DNA of 8,126 bases from VAZQ01 sp036406655. GTDB lineage: Bacteria; Pseudomonadota; Alphaproteobacteria; Rhizobiales; Xanthobacteraceae. The stretch spans positions 1 to 8,126 of the forward strand of contig DASXAP010000112.1 in the NCBI GenBank assembly GCA_036406655.1, in the 5' to 3' direction. The notes beneath the pieces were generated by a model. It saw nothing but the letters and a program-made list of their open reading frames with translations. It did not search any database and was not told the origin of the DNA. The translations under genes were made by a program, and so were the position numbers. This document shows, one piece after another, positions 1 through 6,668 of this stretch (its first letter is position 1; the number at the start of each line of letters is the position of its first letter).

Positions 1-114
1 TCGATCATCGCCAATCCGACGCGCTGGGACCGGCTGAAGCATCGGCTCCGCCAGGCGGTCATCGGCGCGCTGCAGCGGCGGCTCGAGCCCGAGGCGGGCC
101 TCGCCGATGCCTGA
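1..114 (+). CDS. C-terminal 37 codons of an unidentified protein (cut by window edge)
   Basis: Frame 1 is open from the first base to a TGA at 112-114 and encodes 37 residues ending EAGLADA. The visible part is rich in Arg and Leu (WDRLKHRLRQAVIGALQRRL) and would form a basic amphipathic helix. It contains no cysteine, so there is no sign of the iron-sulfur tail found on some IorA subunits. The partner iorA would be a reasonable gene to find upstream of iorB, but nothing in these residues proves it, and a 200-bp gap with a repeat element separates the two. The codon bias toward G or C in third positions supports genuine coding. Identity unknown. Confidence 0.55.
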   Translation, partial: SIIANPTRWDRLKHRLRQAVIGALQRRLEPEAGLADA

Positions 115-155
115 GCCGATGCAGCGCGCATTGCGTGCGGCACGCGGGATCTGCT

Positions 156-254
156 CCCTCCCCCGCTTGCGGGGGAGGGCTGGGGTGGGGGTGCGAGCTT
201 TCGATCGCGCCGCGCGTGCCCCCTCCCTGTCCCTCCCCCGCTTGCGGGGGAGGG
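156..254. repeat. Double GC-rich hairpin intergenic repeat (alphaproteobacterial type)
   Basis: Two identical 24-bp perfect hairpins, CCCTCCCCCGC-TT-GCGGGGGAGGG, lie at 156-179 and 231-254. Between them, a G-rich stretch (about 180-197) faces a C-rich stretch (about 213-230) around a short centre, so the whole unit is also one long imperfect inverted repeat with arms near 156-197 and 213-254. Elements of this kind are scattered between genes in many Rhizobiales genomes; that is recalled family knowledge, not tested here. It fills the gap between the upstream gene and iorB. There is no T-tract, so it is not a classic intrinsic terminator, though such a stem could shield mRNA ends or affect transcription. 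Confidence 0.85.
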
Positions 255-314
255 AACGCTGCGGCATCACTTCGCGTGATCCGAAGAGGACGATGCCAAT
301 AGGCTGACCGGCAG

Positions 315-1892
315 ATGGACGCGCAAGTCGAGAAGGTGCGGCCGATCAGCATCGCCATCTTCGCGCTCGGCGGCGAAGGCGGCGGCGTGCTCGCCGACTG
401 GATCGTCGACTTGGCCGAGCACGGCGGCTATCTCGCGCAGGCGACCTCGGTGCCGGGCGTGGCGCAGCGCACCGGCGCCACGGTCTATTACGTGGAGATA
501 TTCCCCGAGCGCGCGGCGCAGGCGGCCGGGCGCGCACCCGTGCTCGGGCTCATGCCGATGCCGGGCGACGTCGACGTGGTGCTCGCCTCCGAGCTGATGG
601 AGGCGGCGCGCGCCGTCGAGCGCGGCTTCGTCACCCCGGACAAGACGCTCCTCATCGCCTCGACCCATCGGGTCTTCGCCATGACCGAGAAGATCGCGCT
701 CGCCGACGGGCGGGTCGACGCCGCGGCCCTGCTCGCCGCCTGCCGCGAGGCGGCGCGCGAGCTCGTGGCCTTCGACATGGCGGCGCTCGCCGAAGCGACC
801 GCCAGCGCGCCGAGCGCAGTGCTGCTCGGAGCGCTCGCCGGCGCGGGCGCCCTGCCCTTCCAGCGCCCGGCCTTCGAGGCGGCGATCCGGCGCGGCGGCG
901 TCGGCGTCACGAGCAGCATCGCCGCCTTCGCCGCGGGCTTCGAAGCCGCGCGCGCGGGCGGGGTGAGCCCGGAGGCGCGCCCGACCGAGGGAGCCGCCCG
1001 GGCAGCGCGGGATGATCCCCGCCGGCGCGAGCTCGTCGCCGAGGCGGACCGCCGCTTCTCCGGCGAGGCGCGGGCGATCGTCGGCGCCGCGCTCGCGCGG
1101 CTCATCGACTACCAGGACGCCGCCTACGCGCGCGACTACCTCGCGCGACTCGCGCCGGTGGAGGAGATCGAGCGCACCCGTCGCGACGGCGCGGGCGAGC
1201 TCGTCGCCGAGACGGCCCGCCAGCTCGCGCTCGCCATGAGCTACGAGGACACCATCCGCGTCGCCGATCTCAAGATCCGCGCGAGCCGCTTCGCCCGCGT
1301 GCGCGAGGAGGCGAAGCTCGAGCCGGGGCAGGTCCTCGAGATCGCCGAGTTCTTCCATCCGCGCAGCCAGGAGATCGCCGACACGCTGCCGGCGCCGCTC
1401 GGGCGCTGGCTGATGCGGACTCGTTGGGCGCGCTCGGTGGTCGACCGGCTGACCCGGCGGGGAAAGGTGGTGAAGACCACCTCGGTCACCGGCTTCCTGC
1501 TCCTCTACCTGCTCGCGAGCTGCAAGCCGCTGCGCCGCCGGTCGCTGCGCTTCGCCGACGAGCAGAGGGAGCTTGGAGCCTGGCTCGACCTCGTGGTCGC
1601 GACGGCGCGGACCGACGCTGCGCTCGCGGTCGAGGTCGCGCGCATGCGCGGCCTCGTCAAGGGCTACGGCGACACCCAGGCGCGCGGCCGCGCCAGGCTC
1701 GACCGGCTTTCCGCCCTGCTGCCGCTGCTGCGGGAAAAGGAGAATACGAGCACGGTCCTCGCAGGGCTGATCAAGGCGGCGCTTGCCGATGAATCCGGGG
1801 AGGCGTTGGACAAGGCTGCGGCCGCGCTCACCGCCGGCACGCAGGCGCCCGGCGCGGTCCAGGCCTCCGTTGCTCCGGCAGACACGCGATGA
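315..1892 (+). CDS. iorB: Indolepyruvate oxidoreductase subunit beta family protein (2-oxoacid:acceptor oxidoreductase gamma-type domain + DUF6537-like domain)
   Basis: A 525-aa cytoplasmic protein. Residues about 12-200 match the pyruvate/ketoisovalerate oxidoreductase gamma-type domain: the N-terminal glycine loop FALGGEGGG (16-24) and the GVAQRTGATVYYVE motif (48-61) are characteristic of IorB proteins. These partner a thiamine-diphosphate alpha subunit that decarboxylates aryl-pyruvates such as indolepyruvate to the acyl-CoA and passes electrons to an acceptor. Residues about 230-470 form a helical extension with the RLIDYQDAAYARDYLARL segment, typical of the DUF6537 region found on the long IorB form and on fused IorAB proteins. 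The ATG at 315 puts the glycine loop at the usual distance from the N-terminus, but its Shine-Dalgarno is weak (AGG about 11 bases upstream). The stop overlaps the next start by 4 bp (ATGA). The alpha subunit is not seen in the window. The family call is firm; the exact substrate is inferred. Confidence 0.9.
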   Translation: MDAQVEKVRPISIAIFALGGEGGGVLADWIVDLAEHGGYLAQATSVPGVAQRTGATVYYVEIFPERAAQAAGRAPVLGLMPMPGDVDVVLASELMEAARAVERGFVTPDKTLLIASTHRVFAMTEKIALADGRVDAAALLAACREAARELVAFDMAALAEATASAPSAVLLGALAGAGALPFQRPAFEAAIRRGGVGVTSSIAAFAAGFEAARAGGVSPEARPTEGAARAARDDPRRRELVAEADRRFSGEARAIVGAALARLIDYQDAAYARDYLARLAPVEEIERTRRDGAGELVAETARQLALAMSYEDTIRVADLKIRASRFARVREEAKLEPGQVLEIAEFFHPRSQEIADTLPAPLGRWLMRTRWARSVVDRLTRRGKVVKTTSVTGFLLLYLLASCKPLRRRSLRFADEQRELGAWLDLVVATARTDAALAVEVARMRGLVKGYGDTQARGRARLDRLSALLPLLREKENTSTVLAGLIKAALADESGEALDKAAAALTAGTQAPGAVQASVAPADTR

Positions 1893-3481
1893 GCAGCCGC
1901 GCCCGACCGGTGAGCCCGCTCGCGCTCAGGGCGATGCTCGGCGACGGGCAGGAGCTCGCGCTCATCGACCTGCGCGAGGAGCTCGTCTTCTCGCAGGGGC
2001 ACCTCCTGCTCGCCCGCTCGGTGCCACTCAGCCGGCTCGAGCTCAAGCTCGCGGCGCTGGTGCCGCGCCGCGGCACCCGCATCGTGCTGTGCGACGACGG
2101 CGACGGGCTCGCCGAGCGCGCCGCCGCGATCCTCGCGCAATCGGGCTACACCGATATGGCCCGTCTCGAAGGCGGGGTCGCGGCGTGGGCGGCGGCCGGC
2201 CTGACGCTGTTCTCGGGCGTCAACGTCCCGAGCAAGGCGTTCGGCGAGCACGTCGAGCACGCGAGCGCCACCCCGAGCATCGACGCCGCCGAGCTCGACC
2301 GGCTCATGCGCGACGGCACCGACATGGTCGTGCTCGACAGCCGGCCCTTCGACGAATACCAGCGCGTCTCGATCCCGAGCGGGATCAACGTGCCGGGCGC
2401 CGAGCTGGTGCTGCGGGCGCGCGATCTCGCACCTTCGCCGCGGACGCTGGTGGTGGTGAATTGCGCCGGACGCACCCGCAGCATCATCGGCGCGCAGTCG
2501 CTGATCAATGCCGGGCTGCCGAACCGGGTGGTGGCGCTGCGCAACGGCACGATGGGCTGGAGCCTCGCCGGGCTCGACTGCGAGGAGCGCCAGGCGCGGC
2601 GCGCGCCGGCGGCGTCCGCGGCGGCGCTGGCCTGGGCCAGGTCGGCGGCGGCGCAGGTGGCGCGCCGTTTCGGCATCACCCGCATCGACGCGGCGACGCT
2701 CGAGCGCTGGCGCGCCGAGCGCGAGGAGCGGACGCTCTATCTCTTCGACGTGCGCGATCCCGCGGAGTACGCGGCGGGCCATGTCGCCGGCGCCCTCTCG
2801 GCGCCCGGCGGGCAGCTCGTGCAGGCGACCGACCAGCATGTCGGCACCCTCGGCGCCCGCATCGTCCTGGTCGACGAGCTGGAGGTGCGGGCGGTGATGA
2901 CCGCATCGTGGCTGCGCCAGATGGGCTGGCGCGACGTCTTCGTGCTGGCCGAGGCGGGCCGGGCGAGCGGATGGCCCGCGCCTGAGATCCTCGGTCCGCC
3001 ACCGCCGCCGGAGCTGCGGCTCGATTGCGCCTCGCTCGCCGAGCTGCTCGGGCGCGCGAGCGCAACCGTGATCGATCTCTCGCTCAGCCGCGACTACCGC
3101 AAGGCGCACATCCCCGGCGCCTCCTTCGCGATCCGCTCGCGCCTCGAGCGGGCGCTGCCGAGGATCGAGCTGCGCGGCACGCTGGTGCTGACCTCGGAGG
3201 ACGGCGTGCTCGCCGGCCTCGCCGCGCCGGAGGCGCTTTCGCTGGTCGACCGACCGGTACGCTGGCTCGAGGGCGGCAACGCCGCCTGGCTCGCGAGCGG
3301 GCGGCCGCTGACGTCCGACGATGCGCGGATGGCGGACGACGCGCTCGACCTCTGGCTCAAGCCCTACGAGCGGCCAAGCGAGCGCAGCAAGGCGATGCGC
3401 GATTACCTCTCCTGGGAGGTCGATCTGCTCGAACGGATCGAGCGCGACGGCTCGCTCGATTTCGCTCCTCTTCGCGCGTGA
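1889..3481 (+). CDS. Four-domain rhodanese-like sulfurtransferase, two domains without active-site Cys
   Basis: A 530-aa protein built from four rhodanese-like repeats, with no signal peptide. Domain 1 (about 8-108) has the loop VLCDDGDG with Cys68. Domain 2 (about 130-230) has the canonical active-site loop NCAGRTRS with Cys192, the persulfide-forming residue of catalytic rhodaneses. Domain 3 (about 262-360) has LFDVRDPAEYAAGHVAGA but Val328 where the Cys should be (IVLVDELEVRA). Domain 4 (about 380-475) has VIDLSLSRDYRKAHIPGA but Thr435 at that place (LVLTSEDG). Domains 3 and 4 are therefore probably structural or binding modules. A charged tail follows (KPYERPSERSKAMRDYLSWEVDLLERIERDGSL). 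The ATG lies inside the iorB stop, so expression should be coupled to it. The activity is likely sulfane-sulfur transfer, with an unknown acceptor; linkage to IorB could mean help with cluster or cofactor supply, which is inference only. Confidence 0.9.
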   Translation: MSSRARPVSPLALRAMLGDGQELALIDLREELVFSQGHLLLARSVPLSRLELKLAALVPRRGTRIVLCDDGDGLAERAAAILAQSGYTDMARLEGGVAAWAAAGLTLFSGVNVPSKAFGEHVEHASATPSIDAAELDRLMRDGTDMVVLDSRPFDEYQRVSIPSGINVPGAELVLRARDLAPSPRTLVVVNCAGRTRSIIGAQSLINAGLPNRVVALRNGTMGWSLAGLDCEERQARRAPAASAAALAWARSAAAQVARRFGITRIDAATLERWRAEREERTLYLFDVRDPAEYAAGHVAGALSAPGGQLVQATDQHVGTLGARIVLVDELEVRAVMTASWLRQMGWRDVFVLAEAGRASGWPAPEILGPPPPPELRLDCASLAELLGRASATVIDLSLSRDYRKAHIPGASFAIRSRLERALPRIELRGTLVLTSEDGVLAGLAAPEALSLVDRPVRWLEGGNAAWLASGRPLTSDDARMADDALDLWLKPYERPSERSKAMRDYLSWEVDLLERIERDGSLDFAPLRA

Positions 3482-3567
3482 GGCTCGAGCCCGCCCGAGC
3501 ACGCACGGCCGGGCAGGCGCGGATCGCTCGACCGGGCGGCACCGCGTTCCGGTCGAGATTCAGTGAC

Positions 3568-3583
3568 TTAACCCGCCATTAAC
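3568..3583 (+). promoter_or_regulatory. CtrA-type box, TTAA-N7-TTAAC
   Basis: TTAA (3568-3571), seven bases (CCCGCCA), then TTAAC (3579-3583) is an exact match to the full binding site of the alphaproteobacterial cell-cycle regulator CtrA. It sits 87 bp after the rhodanese gene and 16 bp before the ATG at 3600. It is the only such motif I found in the window, and eight fixed A/T positions are rare in DNA this GC-rich. If CtrA activates here, transcription would begin a few tens of bases downstream, which would favour the ATG at 3630 as the start of the small ORF. Binding is inferred, not shown. Confidence 0.5.
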
Positions 3584-3599
3584 CGCAGTGGAGCAAACA

Positions 3600-3803
3600 A
3601 TGCGGAGCACCACGCGAGGGAGCGGCGGCATGTTGGACGGAAAGGCATACCGGGCGCATTTTCCCGACGACCCGGCTTACAGTCGCGGCATCGGCGACGC
3701 CGAACGGCGCCCGTCCAATTATGCCGCGCTGCTCGAGGCGCTCGCCGCGCTCGAGGAAGAGTTCAGGACCATTCTCGCCCGGCATGCGGTTCCGCGCGGC
3801 TGA
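3600..3803 (+). CDS. Small uncharacterised protein downstream of CtrA-type box
   Basis: A short ORF of 67 codons from ATG 3600, with GGAG at 3590-3593 six bases upstream. An alternative start is ATG 3630 (57 aa), preceded by GAGGGA about eight bases upstream. A further in-frame GTG at 3588 seems too early because it overlaps the Shine-Dalgarno. The product has a polar N-terminal half (GKAYRAHFPDDPAYSRGIGD) and then a Leu/Ala/Glu-rich helix (YAALLEALAALEEEFRTILARH) that could form an amphipathic or coiled-coil helix. There is no signal peptide or membrane segment. I do not recognise a family. The well-formed upstream signals and the CtrA-type box argue for a real gene, but the size leaves doubt. 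It is convergent with the substrate-binding gene on the other strand. Confidence 0.45.
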   Translation: MRSTTRGSGGMLDGKAYRAHFPDDPAYSRGIGDAERRPSNYAALLEALAALEEEFRTILARHAVPRG

Positions 3804-3911
3804 GCAAGCCGGGGCCGATCCGAAACACCGCGGCTGCGGGCGCCAAGTCATCGCCGTTGCGGTCGGTCGCAGCGCACACCCTTGGTTTGGTGGTCCTGCG
3901 GCAAGTGCCGG

Positions 3912-4913
3912 TCATTCGATCATCACGTCGGCGCTGGCACGTAGCGAGGACGGCAGGCTCAGTCCGAGCATCCGGGCGGTCGAGGCATTGATGGCCAGCT
4001 CATATCTCGTCGACTGGACGACCGGAAGGTCGGCGGGCTTGGCCCCTTTGAGGATGCGGCCGACATAGACGCCGGCCTGACGATAGGCCTCGCGCAGGCT
4101 CGCGCCATAGCTCATCAGCCCGCCCGCGTCGACAAAGTCGCGCCAGGGGTAGCTCGCCGGCATCCGGTGCAACGCCGCGAGGAGCGCCAATTGAACTCGG
4201 CGGTCGGTCGGGAAGGGACCGACGAACACCGCGTGGGGCCGGTCGCGCTCAAAACCCGCGAAGACTGCATCGATCTCGGCGGGGCTGCTCGCGTGGAGCA
4301 CGTTGATCTGCAGCCGGTCGCTGCGCGCCACCCCTTCCAGCTCGCGCAGCGTCGTCTCGGCATAGCCGGCGTTGGCCGGATCGAGGAGCACGGAAATACG
4401 CGCGGCGGCAGGCACCAGCTCGCGCAGATACTGCAGCCGACGAACCGGCAGCTCCGAGGGGAGAAAAACCCCGGTCGAGTTGCGGTCGGGCTTGGCCAGG
4501 CTGCTGACGAGCCCGAGCTTGACCGGGTCCTGGGCGACCGTGAACACGATGGGAATCGTCCCGGTTTCGAGACTGGCCGCAAAAGCGGGAGTGGAGCCGC
4601 CAATTGCCGCAATCACCGCCACGTGGCGGCGGACCAGCCCGGCGGCGAGCGCCGAGAGACGCTCGACCTTGTTCTCGGCCCAGCGGTATTCGATTGCGAC
4701 GTTCTCGCCTTCGACGAACCCGACCGTCGCCATGCCCTGCTGAAAGGCGCGGAGCCGGTCAGGGGTCGTCGTGTCGGGGGATGTAGGCTCGAGCAATCCG
4801 ACAACGGGCATTGCCGGCGACTGGGCGCGTGCCGCGAGCAGTGGTACGGAGACTGCGCCGCCCAACAGCGTGAGAAACGTGCGTCTTTGAAGCGGTCGGG
4901 AGATGCGTTTCAT
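3912..4913 (-). CDS. ABC transporter substrate-binding protein (ABC_sub_bind / DUF534-like), orphan
   Basis: A 333-aa exported protein when started at ATG 4913. The N-terminus carries a twin-arginine-like signal, RRTFLTLLGGAVSVPLLAARA (residues 10-30), with likely cleavage at ARA|Q. The mature part has features of the ABC_sub_bind (PF04392) family common in Rhizobiales: MPVVGLLEPTSPD (35-47), FVEGENVAIEYRWAE (66-80), GGLMSYG (264-270), YVGRILKGAKPADLPVVQ (283-300) and the ending ELAINASTARMLGLSLPSSL. The family is predicted to bind a small molecule in the periplasm; the ligand is unknown. No permease or ATPase gene is adjacent, which is usual for these orphan copies. The frame stays open up to 5018, but that extension runs through intron-like sequence and has no signal-peptide logic. 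The first nine codons (MKRISRPLQ) lie in or beside a group II intron domain VI-like hairpin, so the native start may have been lost. Function firm at family level; start less certain. Confidence 0.88.
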   Translation of the reverse strand: MKRISRPLQRRTFLTLLGGAVSVPLLAARAQSPAMPVVGLLEPTSPDTTTPDRLRAFQQGMATVGFVEGENVAIEYRWAENKVERLSALAAGLVRRHVAVIAAIGGSTPAFAASLETGTIPIVFTVAQDPVKLGLVSSLAKPDRNSTGVFLPSELPVRRLQYLRELVPAAARISVLLDPANAGYAETTLRELEGVARSDRLQINVLHASSPAEIDAVFAGFERDRPHAVFVGPFPTDRRVQLALLAALHRMPASYPWRDFVDAGGLMSYGASLREAYRQAGVYVGRILKGAKPADLPVVQSTRYELAINASTARMLGLSLPSSLRASADVMIE

Positions 4914-4962
4914 CGCACGCCCCCGCCCGGATCCATACGTGCGGCTTTCCCGCATACGGCTC
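4889..4962 (-). mobile_element. Group II intron 3'-end remnant (domains V and VI)
   Basis: Read on the minus strand, 4962-4930 is a 33-nt domain V-like hairpin: GAGCCGTA pairs with TATGGATC (one G/A mismatch and one G-U), TGCGG pairs with CCGCA, a two-base CG bulge lies on the 3' strand, and the loop is GAAAG. The AGC triad, the bulge and the GAAA-type tip are hallmarks of the catalytic core. A 3-nt joiner (CGG, 4929-4927) follows. Then comes a domain VI-like hairpin (4926-4892): GCGG/CCGC, GGG/CCC, TGCG/CGCA, loop ATGAAA. An A at 4896 bulges 3' of the GGG/CCC step and would sit 8th from the end if the intron ended at 4889, matching the usual branch-point position. The final bases (TTC) do not match the usual AY ending. 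No reverse transcriptase or upstream domains are evident, so this is a degenerate fragment. The exact 3' boundary is inferred. Confidence 0.6.
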
Positions 4963-5081
4963 CTGCCTCGGGTGCGTGACGGCACAGGCTGCCGTATAGG
5001 CTCCGGCGCCTTTGACACGCGAACCTGACCGATTTGCCATGAACCTCATCGAAGCACACTCTCGCCTCCATAGCTGATACG

Positions 5082-5095
5082 CTGGCCGCGGCCAG
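5082..5095. other. 14-bp perfect palindrome CTGGCCGCGGCCAG
   Basis: A perfect inverted repeat without spacer lies in the divergent region between the substrate-binding gene and the flavoprotein gene, about 98 bp before the flavoprotein start. It could be an operator for a dimeric regulator, but in GC-rich DNA such palindromes also arise by chance and no matching second copy was seen. Whether the rest of the divergent region beyond the intron fragment (4963-5192) is also intron-derived cannot be told by eye. Confidence 0.25.
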
Positions 5096-5192
5096 GCAGC
5101 ATATCGCCGATTGCGGCGAGGCGGTGCAACCGGCGAATGGCAACAGCAGGCCGGATCAGAGCGAAGAACGGGCTGCGTAAAAGGCATGGAGA

Positions 5193-6668
5193 ATGGCAGG
5201 CGTGCAGCAATACGAGACCGATGTTGCGATTGTCGGCGCAGGCGCGGCCGGCGTGGCGGCCGGCATCGAGGCGCGTGAGGCGGGAGCGCGCGTGACGATC
5301 TTCGAGGCGAGCTCCGAGCCCGGGGGTGCGGCCATCATATCCGGGGGCGGCTGCCTGATCGTCGGATCGCCGTTGCAAAAGGAAAAGGGCATCCATGACA
5401 CGCCCGGCCTCGCTTTCGGCGACTGGATGAAGTGGGGAGGTCCAACCGCCGATGCGGTGTGGGCCCGCTACTACATCGAGCATACGCTCCACGATCTCTA
5501 TCACTGGGCCGAGCGCCTGGGCGTGAAATGGGTCGACCTGAAGTTTCAGGAGGGCAACTCGGTGCTCCGCTGGACCCGACCCGAGCATAACGGACTCGGA
5601 CTGATGACGCACCTCATCGAGGGCTTTCGCAGGCTGGGCGGAGAGATCGTCCCCGAGACGGAGGTTACCGGATTGACGCTCGAGGACGGCCGCGTCAGCG
5701 GCTTCAAAGCTCGCAACGCGGCGACCGGTGCGCCGCTGGCCGTCAGCAGCAGGGCTGTGCTGGTAGCCACCGGCGGCTTCAACTCGAACTTGGAGATGGT
5801 TCGCGCGTTCAGTCCAGCTCTCGAGAATCACAAGATCCTGGTGGGGTCGGGACGAGGTTCGACCGGCAGCGGGCACAAGCTCGTCGAGCAGATCGGTGGC
5901 TGTCTGACCCACATGGATCACATCTGGTTCTACGTGTACGCCACGCCCGATTACCGGGATCCCGAGCAGCGCCGCGGCCTGGTCTTCCGTCTGGTGCCAG
6001 GCAACATCTGGGTCAACCAGCAGGGCCGCCGATTTCACAACGAGGCGCTGTCCGGCGGCAATTCGGGGACGCCCGCGCTGATGGCGCAGAATCCGCCGCA
6101 TGCGTGGGCAATCATGGACACGCCGATGTCCGCCAACATGGAGATCGCCGACCCTCATTACCGCGAGGGCGACAGTGTCGTGCGAGCCCGAGTGGTGGAG
6201 TTGCTCGACAACTCTCCCTTCATCCGCAAGGCCGATACGCTCGCCGACCTCGCCTTGCGGATGAAAGTCGATGCGGCGGCGTTCCTGGCCACCATCGAGC
6301 GGTACAACAGAGCCTGCGAGCAGCGGCTCGATTGTGAGCCCGAGTTCGGCAAGCCGCTGAAGTCTTCGAAGCCGTTCGACACTCCGCCCTACTACGCAGT
6401 TCAAATGTTTCCGCTGGCGCGGAAGAATTTCGGCGGCGTCAAGACCGACCTGCAGTGCCGCGTGCTCGACGGGCAACTCGAGCCGATCTTCGGCCTCTAT
6501 GCCGCCGGCGAGATTGCCGGCATGGCTGGCGGCCATATCAATGGACGCGCGGGTCTCGAAGGCACGATGCTGGGGCCGTCGCTCTTCAGCGGCCGCGTGG
6601 CCGGTGGCTCGGCTGCGCAAGCGGCCGGGCACGGTCGCGGCTTTGTCGGCAAGGCCAATTGCAGCTGA
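5193..6668 (+). CDS. FAD-dependent oxidoreductase, FAD_binding_2 (fumarate reductase/succinate dehydrogenase flavoprotein-like)
   Basis: A complete 491-aa flavoprotein, about the usual length for soluble members of the family and probably cytoplasmic (no signal peptide). The Rossmann dinucleotide fold is clear: VAIVGAGAAG with GxGxxG at residues 15-20, Glu38 at the end of the second strand (binds the adenosine ribose), GG at 44-45, ATGGF at 192-196, the GSTGSGHKL segment (222-230), and the C-terminal FAD motif GLYAAGEIAGMAGG (434-447). The family moves hydrogen between FAD and small organic acids or enones. Residues that make a fumarate reductase look absent: after RRFHNE (279-284) there is no Arg, and KNFGG (411-415) stands where a His is expected. 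The substrate is therefore unknown and fumarate is unlikely. The ATG at 5193 has AAAAGG about eight bases upstream; an earlier ATG at 5185 is out of frame. It stands alone, divergent from the substrate-binding gene. Confidence 0.9.
   Translation: MAGVQQYETDVAIVGAGAAGVAAGIEAREAGARVTIFEASSEPGGAAIISGGGCLIVGSPLQKEKGIHDTPGLAFGDWMKWGGPTADAVWARYYIEHTLHDLYHWAERLGVKWVDLKFQEGNSVLRWTRPEHNGLGLMTHLIEGFRRLGGEIVPETEVTGLTLEDGRVSGFKARNAATGAPLAVSSRAVLVATGGFNSNLEMVRAFSPALENHKILVGSGRGSTGSGHKLVEQIGGCLTHMDHIWFYVYATPDYRDPEQRRGLVFRLVPGNIWVNQQGRRFHNEALSGGNSGTPALMAQNPPHAWAIMDTPMSANMEIADPHYREGDSVVRARVVELLDNSPFIRKADTLADLALRMKVDAAAFLATIERYNRACEQRLDCEPEFGKPLKSSKPFDTPPYYAVQMFPLARKNFGGVKTDLQCRVLDGQLEPIFGLYAAGEIAGMAGGHINGRAGLEGTMLGPSLFSGRVAGGSAAQAAGHGRGFVGKANCS

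Noticed and set aside
107..307. Plus-strand frame running through the hairpin repeat
   Set aside because: Starts inside the upstream gene in another frame and translates the palindromic repeat; not a plausible protein.
293..307. Four-codon upstream ORF (ATG 293 to TGA 307) before iorB as a leader-peptide control
   Set aside because: Its Shine-Dalgarno-like AGAGGA is only two bases from the ATG, and four-codon frames are expected by chance.
267..1358. Long minus-strand open frame (363 codons) opposite iorB
   Set aside because: Arg/Gly/Ala-rich translation without motifs; a shadow frame typical of very GC-rich coding DNA, with iorB clearly recognisable on the other strand.
1664..3502. Minus-strand open frame of 612 codons opposite the rhodanese gene
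   Set aside because: Low-complexity Arg/Ala/His-rich product with no domains; the plus-strand rhodanese motifs are unmistakable.
5012..5017. TTGACA as a -35 box for the flavoprotein gene
   Set aside because: The hexamer is perfect, but the best -10 at 17-bp spacing is TGCCAT (5035-5040), only three of six matches, and it would leave a leader of about 145 bases; too weak to annotate.
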